Both the position numbers and the translations under genes were made by a program. 64,000 bases of DNA from JAHEGP01 sp963751595 (GTDB lineage Bacteria > Pseudomonadota > Gammaproteobacteria > Pseudomonadales > JAHEGP01): contig CAVVVC010000001.1 of NCBI GenBank assembly GCA_963751595.1, positions 186,001-250,000 of the forward strand. Direction: 5' to 3'. The notes under the pieces were generated by a model. It worked only from the letters and a program-made list of their open reading frames with translations. It ran no database searches and was not told the origin of the DNA. This document shows positions 26,001 to 35,129 of this stretch, in pieces. How positions within the stretch are numbered: position 1 is the stretch's first letter; each line of letters opens with the position of its first letter.

Positions 26001-28307
26001 TCAGTCCTTCAAGCTCATCCCCCCGGCCGCTGCGCGGGCCTCTGCCGGCTGATCATGAACCCGCTTTATTATGAATGCCCGCAGTGCGTCGGCATCGTCC
26101 ACACTCAGTTTGTTGCCGAAGTTCGGCATGCCAAGATGCGCGGCAGTCCCACCGATGACTATGCCATACCACTGGCCCGGTTCGTATTTGTGTAGATCGA
26201 GGTGTCTCAGGTCTGGCGTGGCACCCCCGCCAATGGCGAGTTCTCCATGGCAAAATGAGCATTTTCTGGAAAAAATATTTTCCCCCTTCGCAACGACTTC
26301 GGCGGTCACCGCCGGCATGGGTGGCAAGGCTTCCGGAACCGGCTTCAGGGGAGGGATTTGCGGGAGGGAGTCCTTGCCATCCAGCTTGAAAGCCAGAATG
26401 CGGTTCAGGTTTCCCCGCCGCCAGGAATTCGTGCCCGACAGGTTAGCCAGCTCCCCGAAGGTCAGTGGCCCACCGCCACCCCAGCCGGCAAGCACCGCAA
26501 CGTATTGTTCGCCATCAACCGTGTAGGTAACAGGCCCTGCAATAACGCCGGTCTGGGTTGGCGCCGACCACAATTCTTTACCGGTATCAGCCGAATAGGC
26601 ACTGAACTGGGCACTGCCGGTGCCCTGAAACACCAGATTTCCCGCAGTCGCCAGGGTGCCGCCATTCCAGACATCGGCGCGATCGGCCCGCCAGACTTCT
26701 TTTTGCTGGACGGGGTCCCAGGCTATCAGCCGTGCTCTGATCAATTTGCGCATTATCCCGAGGGCATCTTGCAGGTCGGCTACGGTTATTTCCTTGTCGG
26801 TCGATTCCAGTTTCTCCATAACCCCCTGCAGGACAGCCAGGTCCTCAGGGCTCAGGCCTTTTTCCAGTTCGAACACCTTTTCGATAAACCGGTTGAGTTT
26901 TTCTGCGTCCTTCAGCGCCGGCGGGGTATCCAGAATAACGGCGCCAAGGTTCCAGTCGCCCCGAGAATACTCGAATTCCCGGTCAGGAAAGTAGATCATC
27001 GGGACTTCCATCGCCGGGATATAGACGAGTCCCGTATCGGGGCTATAGGACATGGGGGGCCAGTCGTGTGCGCCGAATGCAAAGGGCAGTTGAAAAGAGG
27101 GGATGCCCTCTTCGTAGTACCGGGTGCCTTCACGCTCCACCGGGCGTCCTGTCTTCATGTCGACGTGGCTGGCCCAGGTGACGGCAACATAGGGTTCGGC
27201 GCTGATGAGTTCACCAGTCTGGCGATCCAGCACATAGAAGAAGCCATTCTTGGGCGCTTGCATAATCACTTTGCGTTGCTGGCCATCGATCTGCATGTCG
27301 GCCAGTATCATTTGCTGCGTCGCCGTGTAGTCCCAGGTGTCGCCGGGAGTAGTCTGGTAGTGCCAGACGTATTCCCCGGTGTCGGCGTTGACTGCCACAA
27401 TCGAGGACAGGAATAGATTGTCCCCTTCACCACCTGCGCGGATACCCTGGTTCCAGGGGCCACCGTTGCCAACGCCGATGTAGAGCAGATTCAGCTCAGG
27501 ATCATAGGTCAGGCCATCCCAGGCGGTTCCGCCACCGCCCATCTTCCACCATTCCCCTGCGGGCCATGTTTTCGCGGCCTTTTCAAGCGCTGGCGTTTCG
27601 AAGGGCTTTGCCGGGTCGCCGGGAATGGTGTAAAACCGCCAAACCTGTTTGCCGGTTTCGGCATCGTAGGCTGACACATAACCCCGCACTCCCAGCTCTG
27701 ATCCTCCGTTTCCGATAAAAACTTTACCGTTTGCCACTCGCGGGGCCCCGGTAATGGAGTAGGGCCACTCGCGGTCAACGGTAAGGACCTCCCACGCTTT
27801 TTTACCATTGGCAGCTTCAATGGCAATCAGGCGGCCGTCCAACGTACCGACGAATACCTTGTCGTTCCAGGCTGCCACGCCGCGATTGACCACATCGCAG
27901 CATAGATGGACGGCCCAGGCCCGATCTACCTTCGGGTCATAGGTCCACAAGTGCTTGCCGCTTTTGGCATCGACCGCGTAGACAACGCTCCAGTTGCCGG
28001 TCACGTACATAACGCCATCGATGACCAGTGGGGTGGCTTCGAGACCGCGTTTGGTACCAAAATCGAAGTGCCACGCCAGACCCATCTGCTCGACATTCTT
28101 GTCATTGATTTGCTTGAGCGGGCTGAAGCGCTGTTCGCTGTAGGTGCGACCGTGGGTCATCCAATTGCCAGGCTCCTTATCCGCATTGACAATTCGCTCC
28201 GCGGTCACGGCGCTTGCCGTGTCGCCTGTCGTTGTTTCTGCAATGGCGGCAAACGCCAGTACAGACAGAAACAGAGGCAACAAGCCCACTGCGCGTTCCC
28301 GTTTCAC
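26001..28307 (-). CDS. PQQ-dependent alcohol dehydrogenase with C-terminal cytochrome c domain
   Basis: This 768-residue periplasmic quinohaemoprotein has a signal peptide (LFLSVLAFAAIA), an eight-bladed PQQ propeller with W-motifs, the vicinal disulfide C136-C137 (HLCCDVVNRG), the catalytic Asp326 in DTWDYTATQQ and a C-terminal haem domain (CSFCH). The residue two after the catalytic Asp is Thr328, not the Asp typical of lanthanide enzymes, which points to calcium. A charged helical stretch at about residues 463-522 looks like an insertion relative to usual type II enzymes. It starts within the stop of the upstream cytochrome gene (ATGA), the likely electron acceptor. No PQQ synthesis genes are in the window. 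Confidence 0.95.
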   Translation of the reverse strand: MKRERAVGLLPLFLSVLAFAAIAETTTGDTASAVTAERIVNADKEPGNWMTHGRTYSEQRFSPLKQINDKNVEQMGLAWHFDFGTKRGLEATPLVIDGVMYVTGNWSVVYAVDAKSGKHLWTYDPKVDRAWAVHLCCDVVNRGVAAWNDKVFVGTLDGRLIAIEAANGKKAWEVLTVDREWPYSITGAPRVANGKVFIGNGGSELGVRGYVSAYDAETGKQVWRFYTIPGDPAKPFETPALEKAAKTWPAGEWWKMGGGGTAWDGLTYDPELNLLYIGVGNGGPWNQGIRAGGEGDNLFLSSIVAVNADTGEYVWHYQTTPGDTWDYTATQQMILADMQIDGQQRKVIMQAPKNGFFYVLDRQTGELISAEPYVAVTWASHVDMKTGRPVEREGTRYYEEGIPSFQLPFAFGAHDWPPMSYSPDTGLVYIPAMEVPMIYFPDREFEYSRGDWNLGAVILDTPPALKDAEKLNRFIEKVFELEKGLSPEDLAVLQGVMEKLESTDKEITVADLQDALGIMRKLIRARLIAWDPVQQKEVWRADRADVWNGGTLATAGNLVFQGTGSAQFSAYSADTGKELWSAPTQTGVIAGPVTYTVDGEQYVAVLAGWGGGGPLTFGELANLSGTNSWRRGNLNRILAFKLDGKDSLPQIPPLKPVPEALPPMPAVTAEVVAKGENIFSRKCSFCHGELAIGGGATPDLRHLDLHKYEPGQWYGIVIGGTAAHLGMPNFGNKLSVDDADALRAFIIKRVHDQPAEARAAAGGMSLKD

Positions 28308-28924
28308 TGCTTCACCTCCTGATCAGTGCTGCTCTCTGCCTGCAAAGCAGGCTGACTTGCGTAGTAAGCGGCAATATCGTCGATATCCTGATCGCTCAGT
28401 GGCTCAAGCATGCCCGGCGCCATCATGGCATTCTTGCGCGCGCCGCTTTTGTAGCCCTGGAGTGCCATGCTCAGGTAAGCGGCATGTTGGCCGGCCAGCT
28501 TCGGAAACATGGGGTTTTCACTGCGTCCTTCGGCGCCATGGCAGCCGGTGCAAGCAACGGTTTTCTCCTTCCCGCTGGCGGCATCACCGGATGGCATTGC
28601 CGCACTCTGGTAGGGGGTTTGAGCCGCATAGTAAGCTGCGACTTCCGCCATATCCTCGGCGCTGAGGCGACTGGCCATCGTGTTCATGATCCCATGATCC
28701 CTCTCTCCCCTGGCGTAGGCTTGCAGCGAGCTGGTCAAGTAGGTTTCATGTTGTGACGCCAGAATCGGATTGTCAGGCACTGCGCTGCGCCCCTCCGCAC
28801 CGTGGCAGCCCGCACAGACCGCGACTTTTTCGGCTACTTCCGTGGCATGGGTTAGCGAAACGGCAAGCGCCAGTCCGAGGCCGACGGCGATCAGGTGGAA
28901 TTTGGATTTTCGATCATTCATCAT
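28304..28924 (-). CDS. Dihaem cytochrome c (c4/c553 type)
   Basis: This 206-residue protein has a signal peptide (LIAVGLGLALAVSLTHA) and two similar class I cytochrome domains, each with CxxCH (CAGCHGAEGRS and CTGCHGAEGRS) and a downstream axial-Met region (MNTMASRLSAEDMAEVAAYY; MMAPGMLEPLSDQDIDDIAA). This is the cytochrome c4 layout. The four-base overlap with the PQQ dehydrogenase gene makes it the likely carrier from that enzyme to the terminal oxidase. Confidence 0.93.
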   Translation of the reverse strand: MMNDRKSKFHLIAVGLGLALAVSLTHATEVAEKVAVCAGCHGAEGRSAVPDNPILASQHETYLTSSLQAYARGERDHGIMNTMASRLSAEDMAEVAAYYAAQTPYQSAAMPSGDAASGKEKTVACTGCHGAEGRSENPMFPKLAGQHAAYLSMALQGYKSGARKNAMMAPGMLEPLSDQDIDDIAAYYASQPALQAESSTDQEVKQ

Positions 28925-29749
28925 GACAGGTTCCCTATCGTTGTTATTAGTAAAACGGTAATTGGCAGAACAGTTTCACGGCAGCTGCGGCCGGCGTTCA
29001 TTATTATTGTGATCTTTCGGTGAAGTTACAGTGAGTCATGGCGCTGATCAAGAAAATCTTGTGCTGGCAAGGCCCTTTTCAGCGGCTTGATGACTGTAGT
29101 AATTTGTTAAGCCTGGAGCGGGCTCGGCGCCGCTACCGTTTTCCCGGGGCTAAGCGCCGATCACCAGACCCACCGACGAGGGTTTGTACCGAGCTGGCCG
29201 ACTGCCGCGTTTACGGTTTACTGCGCTGCATGCTGTGCGACTGCTCCGCTTGCCAGGCAGCGAGTTCAGTTGGCAGGCCGCCGGCTCTCGCGGCTGTCGG
29301 CGAACTGCCTTTTGTTGATTATTACTGTGAGATATATGCGATAAGCTGTTGATGCATAATAAAACAAGAAGTAATTCAGAGGTATTAATCGCGATGCTAG
29401 GGCTTACCGAGCGCGGTTTGCAGGACACAGTGCAGGGGAACGGCGAATCCCGGGCGTGCCTTCGGCAGTGGCGTGTCCCTTTTGCCGAGCTACTGCGACA
29501 GCTTTATAAATCCGGGCCATCGGTTTAGACTGCGATGCTGTTAACATGCTCGGGCCAGTCCTTCGCGCCACCGTTCGGAAAAGCACCTCGCCCGCCACCG
29601 TTGAGTGACGCTCTCCTGGCGAGGGTTGATTGCCAGTTCGGCTAGGGCGCTTCGCCCGGGAAATACGGGAGCTCGGGCCTGATCGGGATCGGTGCCGCTT
29701 TACATTACCAGCGACTCTATTTTATCTGCAAAGCAGCGACGGGCCCGCT
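28925..29749. other. Long intergenic region between divergent cytochrome and MscK-type genes
   Basis: In 825 bases I see no well-supported gene. A 58-codon frame at 29352-29528 (+) begins with ATG but has no ribosome binding site or recognised motif. The stretch 29300-29400 is notably more AT-rich than the surroundings (ATTACTGTGAGATATATGCG, then ATAATAAAACAAG) and is the best place for promoter elements. Confidence 0.4.
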
Positions 29750-32700
29750 ATGACATGTCCACCCATTGCCGTTCATTTATCCGTGGTATTCTACAGGCTA
29801 TTCCTTTGCCTTTTGCTCGGTACCATGCTGCAGGTGCCTCCGCTTCTGGCGCAGGATGAAGAGACCGAAAGCACGGACACCAAGGTCGTTGCGGCGGTGC
29901 CCGACATCGCGGGTAAGAGTGCTGCGCTCGCAGCTCTCAATGCCGAAATTGAGCAACTCGAGGCCGACAAGGAGCTGGATGACGAAACACGCCAGTTGCT
30001 GTTGGAGCTCTACCGTAAGTCAATCGCCAATCTTCAGGCCGAAGCTGCCGATCGCCTAGCTGCGGAAAAGTTTCGCGATAGCATCGAGTCCGCGCCCGCC
30101 GAGAAAGCGAAGCTGGAGCGGGAACTGGCCGAGTTGAAGGACAAGCCCTTCGATCCCTATCCGCAGTTTAATGCTAAGACCGACTCGTCCGAGCTGGCTC
30201 AGGCCTTGCTCAAGGAACGTGCCAACCTGGCCGCAGTCGATGCCGACGTTACGCGTCTGCAACTGACCTTGAGAGCGGAACAGGATCGCCTGGCTGAAGC
30301 CCGCCGCGAGCTGGCGCGGGCGAACCTGGATCGTGAAGGGCTGGCTTCTGGCACGCTGACCAATGCCGCGGCGGCGGATTCTGCCAGGGTGCGCAATGCG
30401 AGGGAGCAGTATCGAGAGACTGCGTCCCTGGCACTGGCGGCGAAAACCAAGCGGCTCGATCAGGAGATGCTCAGTCATGGTCCTCGAATAGAACTGCTGA
30501 AGACTCAGATAGCCAGGCGCGAGAAGACCCGGGAGAACCTCGCTGCTACGGTCGCAATGCTCGAAGAAATGCTGAGCAAGCGTCGTCGCGATGATGCCAT
30601 GCAGGCGGTGGCGACGGCCAAAGCAGCGCAGCTCGAAGCGCAGGGCAAGCACCCGCTGCTGGTGGAGGTGGCCCGGGAAAGCGCTGCCGTGAGCCAACGT
30701 TTAGCCACCCAGTCCCGCGAAATAGAGAAAGTAAATCGGGCTGCCAGCGACACAGAAACCAGGGCCAAGGAGCTGGAGGACAGTTATAGTATTGTTCGCC
30801 AAAAGCTGGAAATTGCCGGCATAAACAAGGCGCTAGGCAGGATCTTGCAGGAACAGCGGGCCGCGTTACCCAGCCGCCGGGAGATTCGAGGGTCACTGGA
30901 CGACCAGGAGCGACTGATCGCAGACCTTGCGCTCCAGCAGTTGGTGCTGGAGGAGAATCTCGATGTGTTGAAGGATATCGACGGCTACGTCGATCGCTTG
31001 CTGGCAGGGACCGATGGCATCGAAGCCGGGGATCGTGACGCCCTCGCCCGGGAGCTGAAAGAGTTGCTCAGGCAGCGCAGGACGCTCTACCGGGAGGCAA
31101 GCACCGTTAGCACCGCGTATCTGCAAAGCCTGAGTGATCTGGAGTATGCCCAACAACGCTTACTGGAAAACACTGAGCAGTACGATGCCTTTCTCCGTGA
31201 GCGCCTGTTATGGGTGCGTAGCGCACCCAACACCCGTATCGGGCGCCTGTTTACAGTTTCCAGGGAACGTCTCGAACACTTTTCGATAGAGTCCTGGCAG
31301 GAAGTCGGCAAACTGGTTCTCAAGCTGGACCGGCTGTGGATCCCGCAGTTCGTTGGCCTGTTGCTGGCACTGTTCCTTTACTGGCGGCGGTCGGAAATCA
31401 GGGCACGCCTGGTCGAAACCGGCAAACGGGTGGGAAATCCATTGCATGACCGGATTGGCTTGAGCCTCAAGGCATTGTTCTGGACGGTTTTGCTGGCACT
31501 GCCCTTTGCGCTCGCGGTTGGCTCGGTGGGCGCAAAACTGACGTTTGCGGCGGACGCCAACGCACTTGCACAGGCCCTGGGAACTGCCTTTCTCTGGGTG
31601 GCTGAATGCGGCTTTTTCATTGCCGTTTTTCGGGAGATGTGCGCACCCGATGGTTTGGCGCACCGGCATTTTCTTTGGCCCAGTGAACTGTTGTCACTGT
31701 TGCGCCGGGAATCGCGGAACCTGTTCCAGCTTTTCCTCCCCGTGGGTTTCGTGAGTGTCCTGCTGGCAAGCCTTGATACCACCGGCATGGAATGGGGTGT
31801 CCTGCGGCTGACCATGGTTTTATCGATATGGCTGTTTGCTGCGTTTTTCCTCCGCCTGGTCAGGGCGCGTGGGGAATTTATCAAAGTGCTGCGTCAACAT
31901 AGCCCCGGCTCCGTCCTGGTTCGCTGGCGCAGTTTTTGGGTTGCCGTTGCCTTCCTGATTCCGTTGGTGCTGACCGGGCTCACGTTGTCCGGTTATGTTT
32001 ATACCGCATCGGTATTGATGGTCAGTTATGTCGATACTTTCTGGGTGGTCATTGCGGTGATCATGGTGCATCAGCTGGGATTGAGATGGCTCCGTGTCAT
32101 TGCCGCGCGGCTAAGCTACCAGGCGCTCCAGGAAGAGCGCAAGCGACAGCTGCAGGAATTGCTTGATGCCGGAGAGAGTGCCAATGAGGCGGAGATCAAA
32201 GTCCAGCAACCCGAGGTGAACCTCGAGCATCTTGGCAGAGGCAGCCTCAAGGTTGTTAACATTGTCTCAACGTTTCTCGCCATTGTGGGGCTGTTACTGG
32301 TCTGGTCCAATGTGCTGCCGGCCCTCAATTATCTCGATAATATCGTGCTGTGGACCTATGCCGGCCTGGAAGAAGGCTCCCCGGCTGTGCTCCAGATGTC
32401 CCTCCTTGATCTGGGCTATGCGCTGTTGGCCATTGGCATTACCTATTTCATTTACAGTAGCCTTTCACCGGTACTCGAACTGCTGTTTTTGCAGATCGGT
32501 CGTATGGACAGCAGCGACCGCTACACGGCTATCAAGCTGCTTCGCTATGTGGTACTGACCGTTGGATTCCTGCTGGTGACCGGAATGCTGGGGATGAGTT
32601 GGTCCCAGTTCCAGTGGTTGGCGGCGGCGCTGGGTGTCGGTATCGGTTTCGGCCTGCAGGAAATAGTCGCCAACTTCATCAGCGGTCTGATCATCCTGTT

Positions 32701-33232
32701 CGAGCGACCGATTCGGGTCGGCGACAGGGTTACAGTCGGCGATGTCGATGGTATCGTTACCCGCATCCAGATCCGCGCCACCACCATCCTGACCTGGGAC
32801 CGACAAGAGCTGCTGGTGCCCAACAAGGAATTCATCACCGGTCGCCTGCTTAACTGGAGCCTGTCGGACCAGGTGTCGCGGCTGGTCATTAATGTCGGTG
32901 TCGCTTACGGCAGCGATGTCGACAAGGCCATGCGGCTGATGGAACAGGTGGCGCGCAACCATGAAAAAATTCTCGATGACCCGGCGCCCTTCGTGACTTT
33001 CGACAACTTCGGTGACAGTACGCTCAATTTGATATTGCGGTGTTTTCTCGATGATATGGCGGCTCGCCTCATCACCCGCAGCGAGCTGACCGTCGCCATC
33101 AATGTCGCTTTCAATGCCGCAGGGATAGAGATCGCGTTTCCGCAACGGGATATCAACTTCGACCCCGACCAGGTGCTGCATGTCAATCTGCATGGGCAAA
33201 GTGCGCCAAACCAATCACGAGGAACTCCATGA
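29750..33232 (+). CDS. MscK/KefA-type giant mechanosensitive channel
   Basis: This product of about 1160 residues starts at the ATG at 29750, whose signal peptide (VVFYRLFLCLLLGTMLQVPP) ends before LAQDEETES. An upstream in-frame TTG at 29630 adds a non-signal leader and is less likely. A long periplasmic coiled-coil region (about residues 45-520) is followed by around eleven membrane segments and the C-terminal MscS pore module (LGVGIGFGLQEIVANFISGL; FERPIRVGDRVTVGD). This is the layout of MscK and MscM (YjeP), which release solutes on osmotic downshock. It overlaps the next channel gene by ATGA. Confidence 0.92.
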   Translation: MTCPPIAVHLSVVFYRLFLCLLLGTMLQVPPLLAQDEETESTDTKVVAAVPDIAGKSAALAALNAEIEQLEADKELDDETRQLLLELYRKSIANLQAEAADRLAAEKFRDSIESAPAEKAKLERELAELKDKPFDPYPQFNAKTDSSELAQALLKERANLAAVDADVTRLQLTLRAEQDRLAEARRELARANLDREGLASGTLTNAAAADSARVRNAREQYRETASLALAAKTKRLDQEMLSHGPRIELLKTQIARREKTRENLAATVAMLEEMLSKRRRDDAMQAVATAKAAQLEAQGKHPLLVEVARESAAVSQRLATQSREIEKVNRAASDTETRAKELEDSYSIVRQKLEIAGINKALGRILQEQRAALPSRREIRGSLDDQERLIADLALQQLVLEENLDVLKDIDGYVDRLLAGTDGIEAGDRDALARELKELLRQRRTLYREASTVSTAYLQSLSDLEYAQQRLLENTEQYDAFLRERLLWVRSAPNTRIGRLFTVSRERLEHFSIESWQEVGKLVLKLDRLWIPQFVGLLLALFLYWRRSEIRARLVETGKRVGNPLHDRIGLSLKALFWTVLLALPFALAVGSVGAKLTFAADANALAQALGTAFLWVAECGFFIAVFREMCAPDGLAHRHFLWPSELLSLLRRESRNLFQLFLPVGFVSVLLASLDTTGMEWGVLRLTMVLSIWLFAAFFLRLVRARGEFIKVLRQHSPGSVLVRWRSFWVAVAFLIPLVLTGLTLSGYVYTASVLMVSYVDTFWVVIAVIMVHQLGLRWLRVIAARLSYQALQEERKRQLQELLDAGESANEAEIKVQQPEVNLEHLGRGSLKVVNIVSTFLAIVGLLLVWSNVLPALNYLDNIVLWTYAGLEEGSPAVLQMSLLDLGYALLAIGITYFIYSSLSPVLELLFLQIGRMDSSDRYTAIKLLRYVVLTVGFLLVTGMLGMSWSQFQWLAAALGVGIGFGLQEIVANFISGLIILFERPIRVGDRVTVGDVDGIVTRIQIRATTILTWDRQELLVPNKEFITGRLLNWSLSDQVSRLVINVGVAYGSDVDKAMRLMEQVARNHEKILDDPAPFVTFDNFGDSTLNLILRCFLDDMAARLITRSELTVAINVAFNAAGIEIAFPQRDINFDPDQVLHVNLHGQSAPNQSRGTP

Positions 33233-33369
33233 ATCCTAAACGACGGGAGCGGCTGTGGGCCTTACTCCTATGCAGTGTGCCTGGCTGTGCTTTGCTGTTG
33301 CTGATGGCCTTGTCCCTGCCTGTTTTCGCCCAGCAGGAGGACGGCGGTTGCGCCGCTCTCGACCGCTGA
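33229..33369 (+). pseudogene. Signal-peptide fragment of the second MscS channel, out of frame with its body
   Basis: The ATG at 33229 overlaps the MscK-type stop (ATGA) and encodes a good signal peptide (LLLCSVPGCALLLLMALSLP, then VFAQQED) before reaching a TGA at 33367. The body of the channel is open in the next frame from 33305 onward but has no ATG until 33425. Moving from the first frame to the second anywhere in 33305-33366 would give a complete exported channel. This means a one-base insertion, a sequencing error or a programmed +1 shift. A GCAGGAGG motif at 33333-33340 resembles a Shine-Dalgarno site inside the overlap. Confidence 0.7.
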
Positions 33370-33424
33370 AGACAAAGCAGAGGCGCTGGTACTCGGCGAC
33401 GCCGAGGCGAGTAAGTTCGACACC

Positions 33425-34990
33425 ATGCTGGCGGAGCTTGATGCCCGGCGTGCTCAGATAGAGAGCCTCGAAGCACGCTTTGAGGCCAGTGGCAAGGCCA
33501 CCCGGGCTGCACTGCAATTGCGATTGGCCAGGTTGTGGATCGATTTGCTGGAGGAAGGTAATTCCTTCGCGAGTGCCGTTTATGACCGTCGGGAAGACGG
33601 CGCGCAAGCGAGCGATTACTGGGAGCAGGCGGTCGCCGAGCTCAATGGGCACCTGGATGTCGCGCGGTTTGCGACCACGAAGCTGTCGACCGACCTCGTT
33701 GTCCCTGCCTCGGACATGCCGCCGGCAGAACAGGCCATCGCCTCGGCCCACAACACCAAGCTGGTCAAGCTGCAGGACCGGTTGCTGAAGCAGATGTTTG
33801 AATCGCTGGCATTGTCAGAGCAGTATGGTCTGGTTGTGGCTGACCAGCGCCAGTTGCTGGAGAGAAATGTTGCAGAGCGGGCCCAGAGTAATTCGGTGCT
33901 TCTTGATGCGGCCATGATGGACGTCGAAAATTACGGTGCCGTTCTCAGCGTGCTCCCGGACGATGCTGATGTGAAAGCGCAGCTCGCTGTATCCAGAGAC
34001 CGGGTCAGCACCCTGGCGGCGTCACTGCAATCGGCGGTGGCCCTGATGAAAAAGCTGGATATGGATAGCACGGTTTATAACCAGCAGATTATCAGCGGTA
34101 CCGGCCAGATTAGTTCGGACACTGTCAGCGTGTCGGTTCTGGGTAACCTAGCAGCCGAGTGGACCAAGAACCTGCGCAATTGGCTGGTTCACGATGGACC
34201 CGACCTTGTCGTCAAGCTGGTTCTGTTCCTGCTATTTTTGCTGGCGGCTCTCAAGCTTTCGCGGATGGCCGCGCGTTTGGTTGATACTGCTCTCAAGCGG
34301 TCCAATGTCGATGTATCCCGGCTTTTACACAATATGCTGGTTTCGGTGGTCAGCAAACTGGTGCTTGCCATTGGTATTCTCTTTGCGCTGTCGCAAATTG
34401 GAATTTCCCTGGGGCCAGTACTTGCAGGTATGGGTGTTGCCGGTTTCGTTATTGGTTTTGCGCTTCAGGACACCCTGTCGAATTTCGCCTCCGGTATGAT
34501 GATACTGGTCTATCGTCCCTTTGATGTCGGCGATGTTGTCGAGGCCGGAGGCGTCGCCGGCACCGTCAATCAGATGAGTCTGGTCAGCACCACGATATTG
34601 ACCTTCGACAACCAGACCCTGGTGGTCCCCAACAACAAGATCTGGGGGGATGTGATAAAAAATGTTACTGCCCAGCGCACCCGGCGGGTCGACCTGGTGT
34701 TCTCGATTTCCTACGATGACGATATAGCCGTCGCTGAGCAGATTCTGCAGGCTGTCGTGGCGGGTGATGAGCGGGTTTTGTCCACACCGGAGCCGACCAT
34801 AAAGCTGCATCAGCTTGCCGACTCCTCGGTGAACTTCATCGTCAGGCCCTGGGTCAATACCGGCGATTACTGGGGTGTGTACTGGGATATTACGCGCCTG
34901 GTCAAGGAGCGCTTCGATGCCGCGGGAATCACTATTCCTTATCCCCAGATGTCTGTCCATATCGAAAACCGGGAACCCTCGGAGGGCTAG
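33425..34990 (+). CDS. MscS-family small-conductance mechanosensitive channel (body)
   Basis: The 521-residue frame has an N-terminal helical periplasmic part, membrane segments near residues 258-275, 300-320 and 328-350, and the MscS pore helix and beta domain (GVAGFVIGFALQDTLSNFAS; YRPFDVGDVVEAGG; TLVVPNNKIWGDVI). The missing export signal is encoded just upstream in another frame (33229). If initiated at 33425 it would lack a signal peptide but could still insert through its membrane helices. The intact length of the body argues for a recent indel or a sequencing error rather than an old pseudogene. Confidence 0.88.
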   Translation: MLAELDARRAQIESLEARFEASGKATRAALQLRLARLWIDLLEEGNSFASAVYDRREDGAQASDYWEQAVAELNGHLDVARFATTKLSTDLVVPASDMPPAEQAIASAHNTKLVKLQDRLLKQMFESLALSEQYGLVVADQRQLLERNVAERAQSNSVLLDAAMMDVENYGAVLSVLPDDADVKAQLAVSRDRVSTLAASLQSAVALMKKLDMDSTVYNQQIISGTGQISSDTVSVSVLGNLAAEWTKNLRNWLVHDGPDLVVKLVLFLLFLLAALKLSRMAARLVDTALKRSNVDVSRLLHNMLVSVVSKLVLAIGILFALSQIGISLGPVLAGMGVAGFVIGFALQDTLSNFASGMMILVYRPFDVGDVVEAGGVAGTVNQMSLVSTTILTFDNQTLVVPNNKIWGDVIKNVTAQRTRRVDLVFSISYDDDIAVAEQILQAVVAGDERVLSTPEPTIKLHQLADSSVNFIVRPWVNTGDYWGVYWDITRLVKERFDAAGITIPYPQMSVHIENREPSEG

Positions 34991-35129
34991 CCGGTGACAA
35001 GATCCCCGCCGATTGCTGACTGACAATTCTGCGGTCAGCTGCGTTTGGGACTCAGGGCATTTCAATCGCTGGCGAAATACTGGACAATTGACCTATTTGG
35101 CCTGGCAACAGGCGAAGACCCCGGATCGT

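Noticed and set aside
26358..27416. 352-codon plus-strand frame opposite the PQQ dehydrogenase
   Set aside because: Antisense to a gene with clear catalytic motifs; the translation has no signal peptide or domain.
26001..28307. Lanthanide-dependent (XoxF/PedH-type) alcohol dehydrogenase
   Set aside because: The residue two positions after catalytic Asp326 is Thr, not the Asp that marks lanthanide enzymes.
29352..29528. 58-codon frame beginning with ATG in the long intergenic gap
   Set aside because: No ribosome binding site, no recognised motif and no context support; left as a possibility only.
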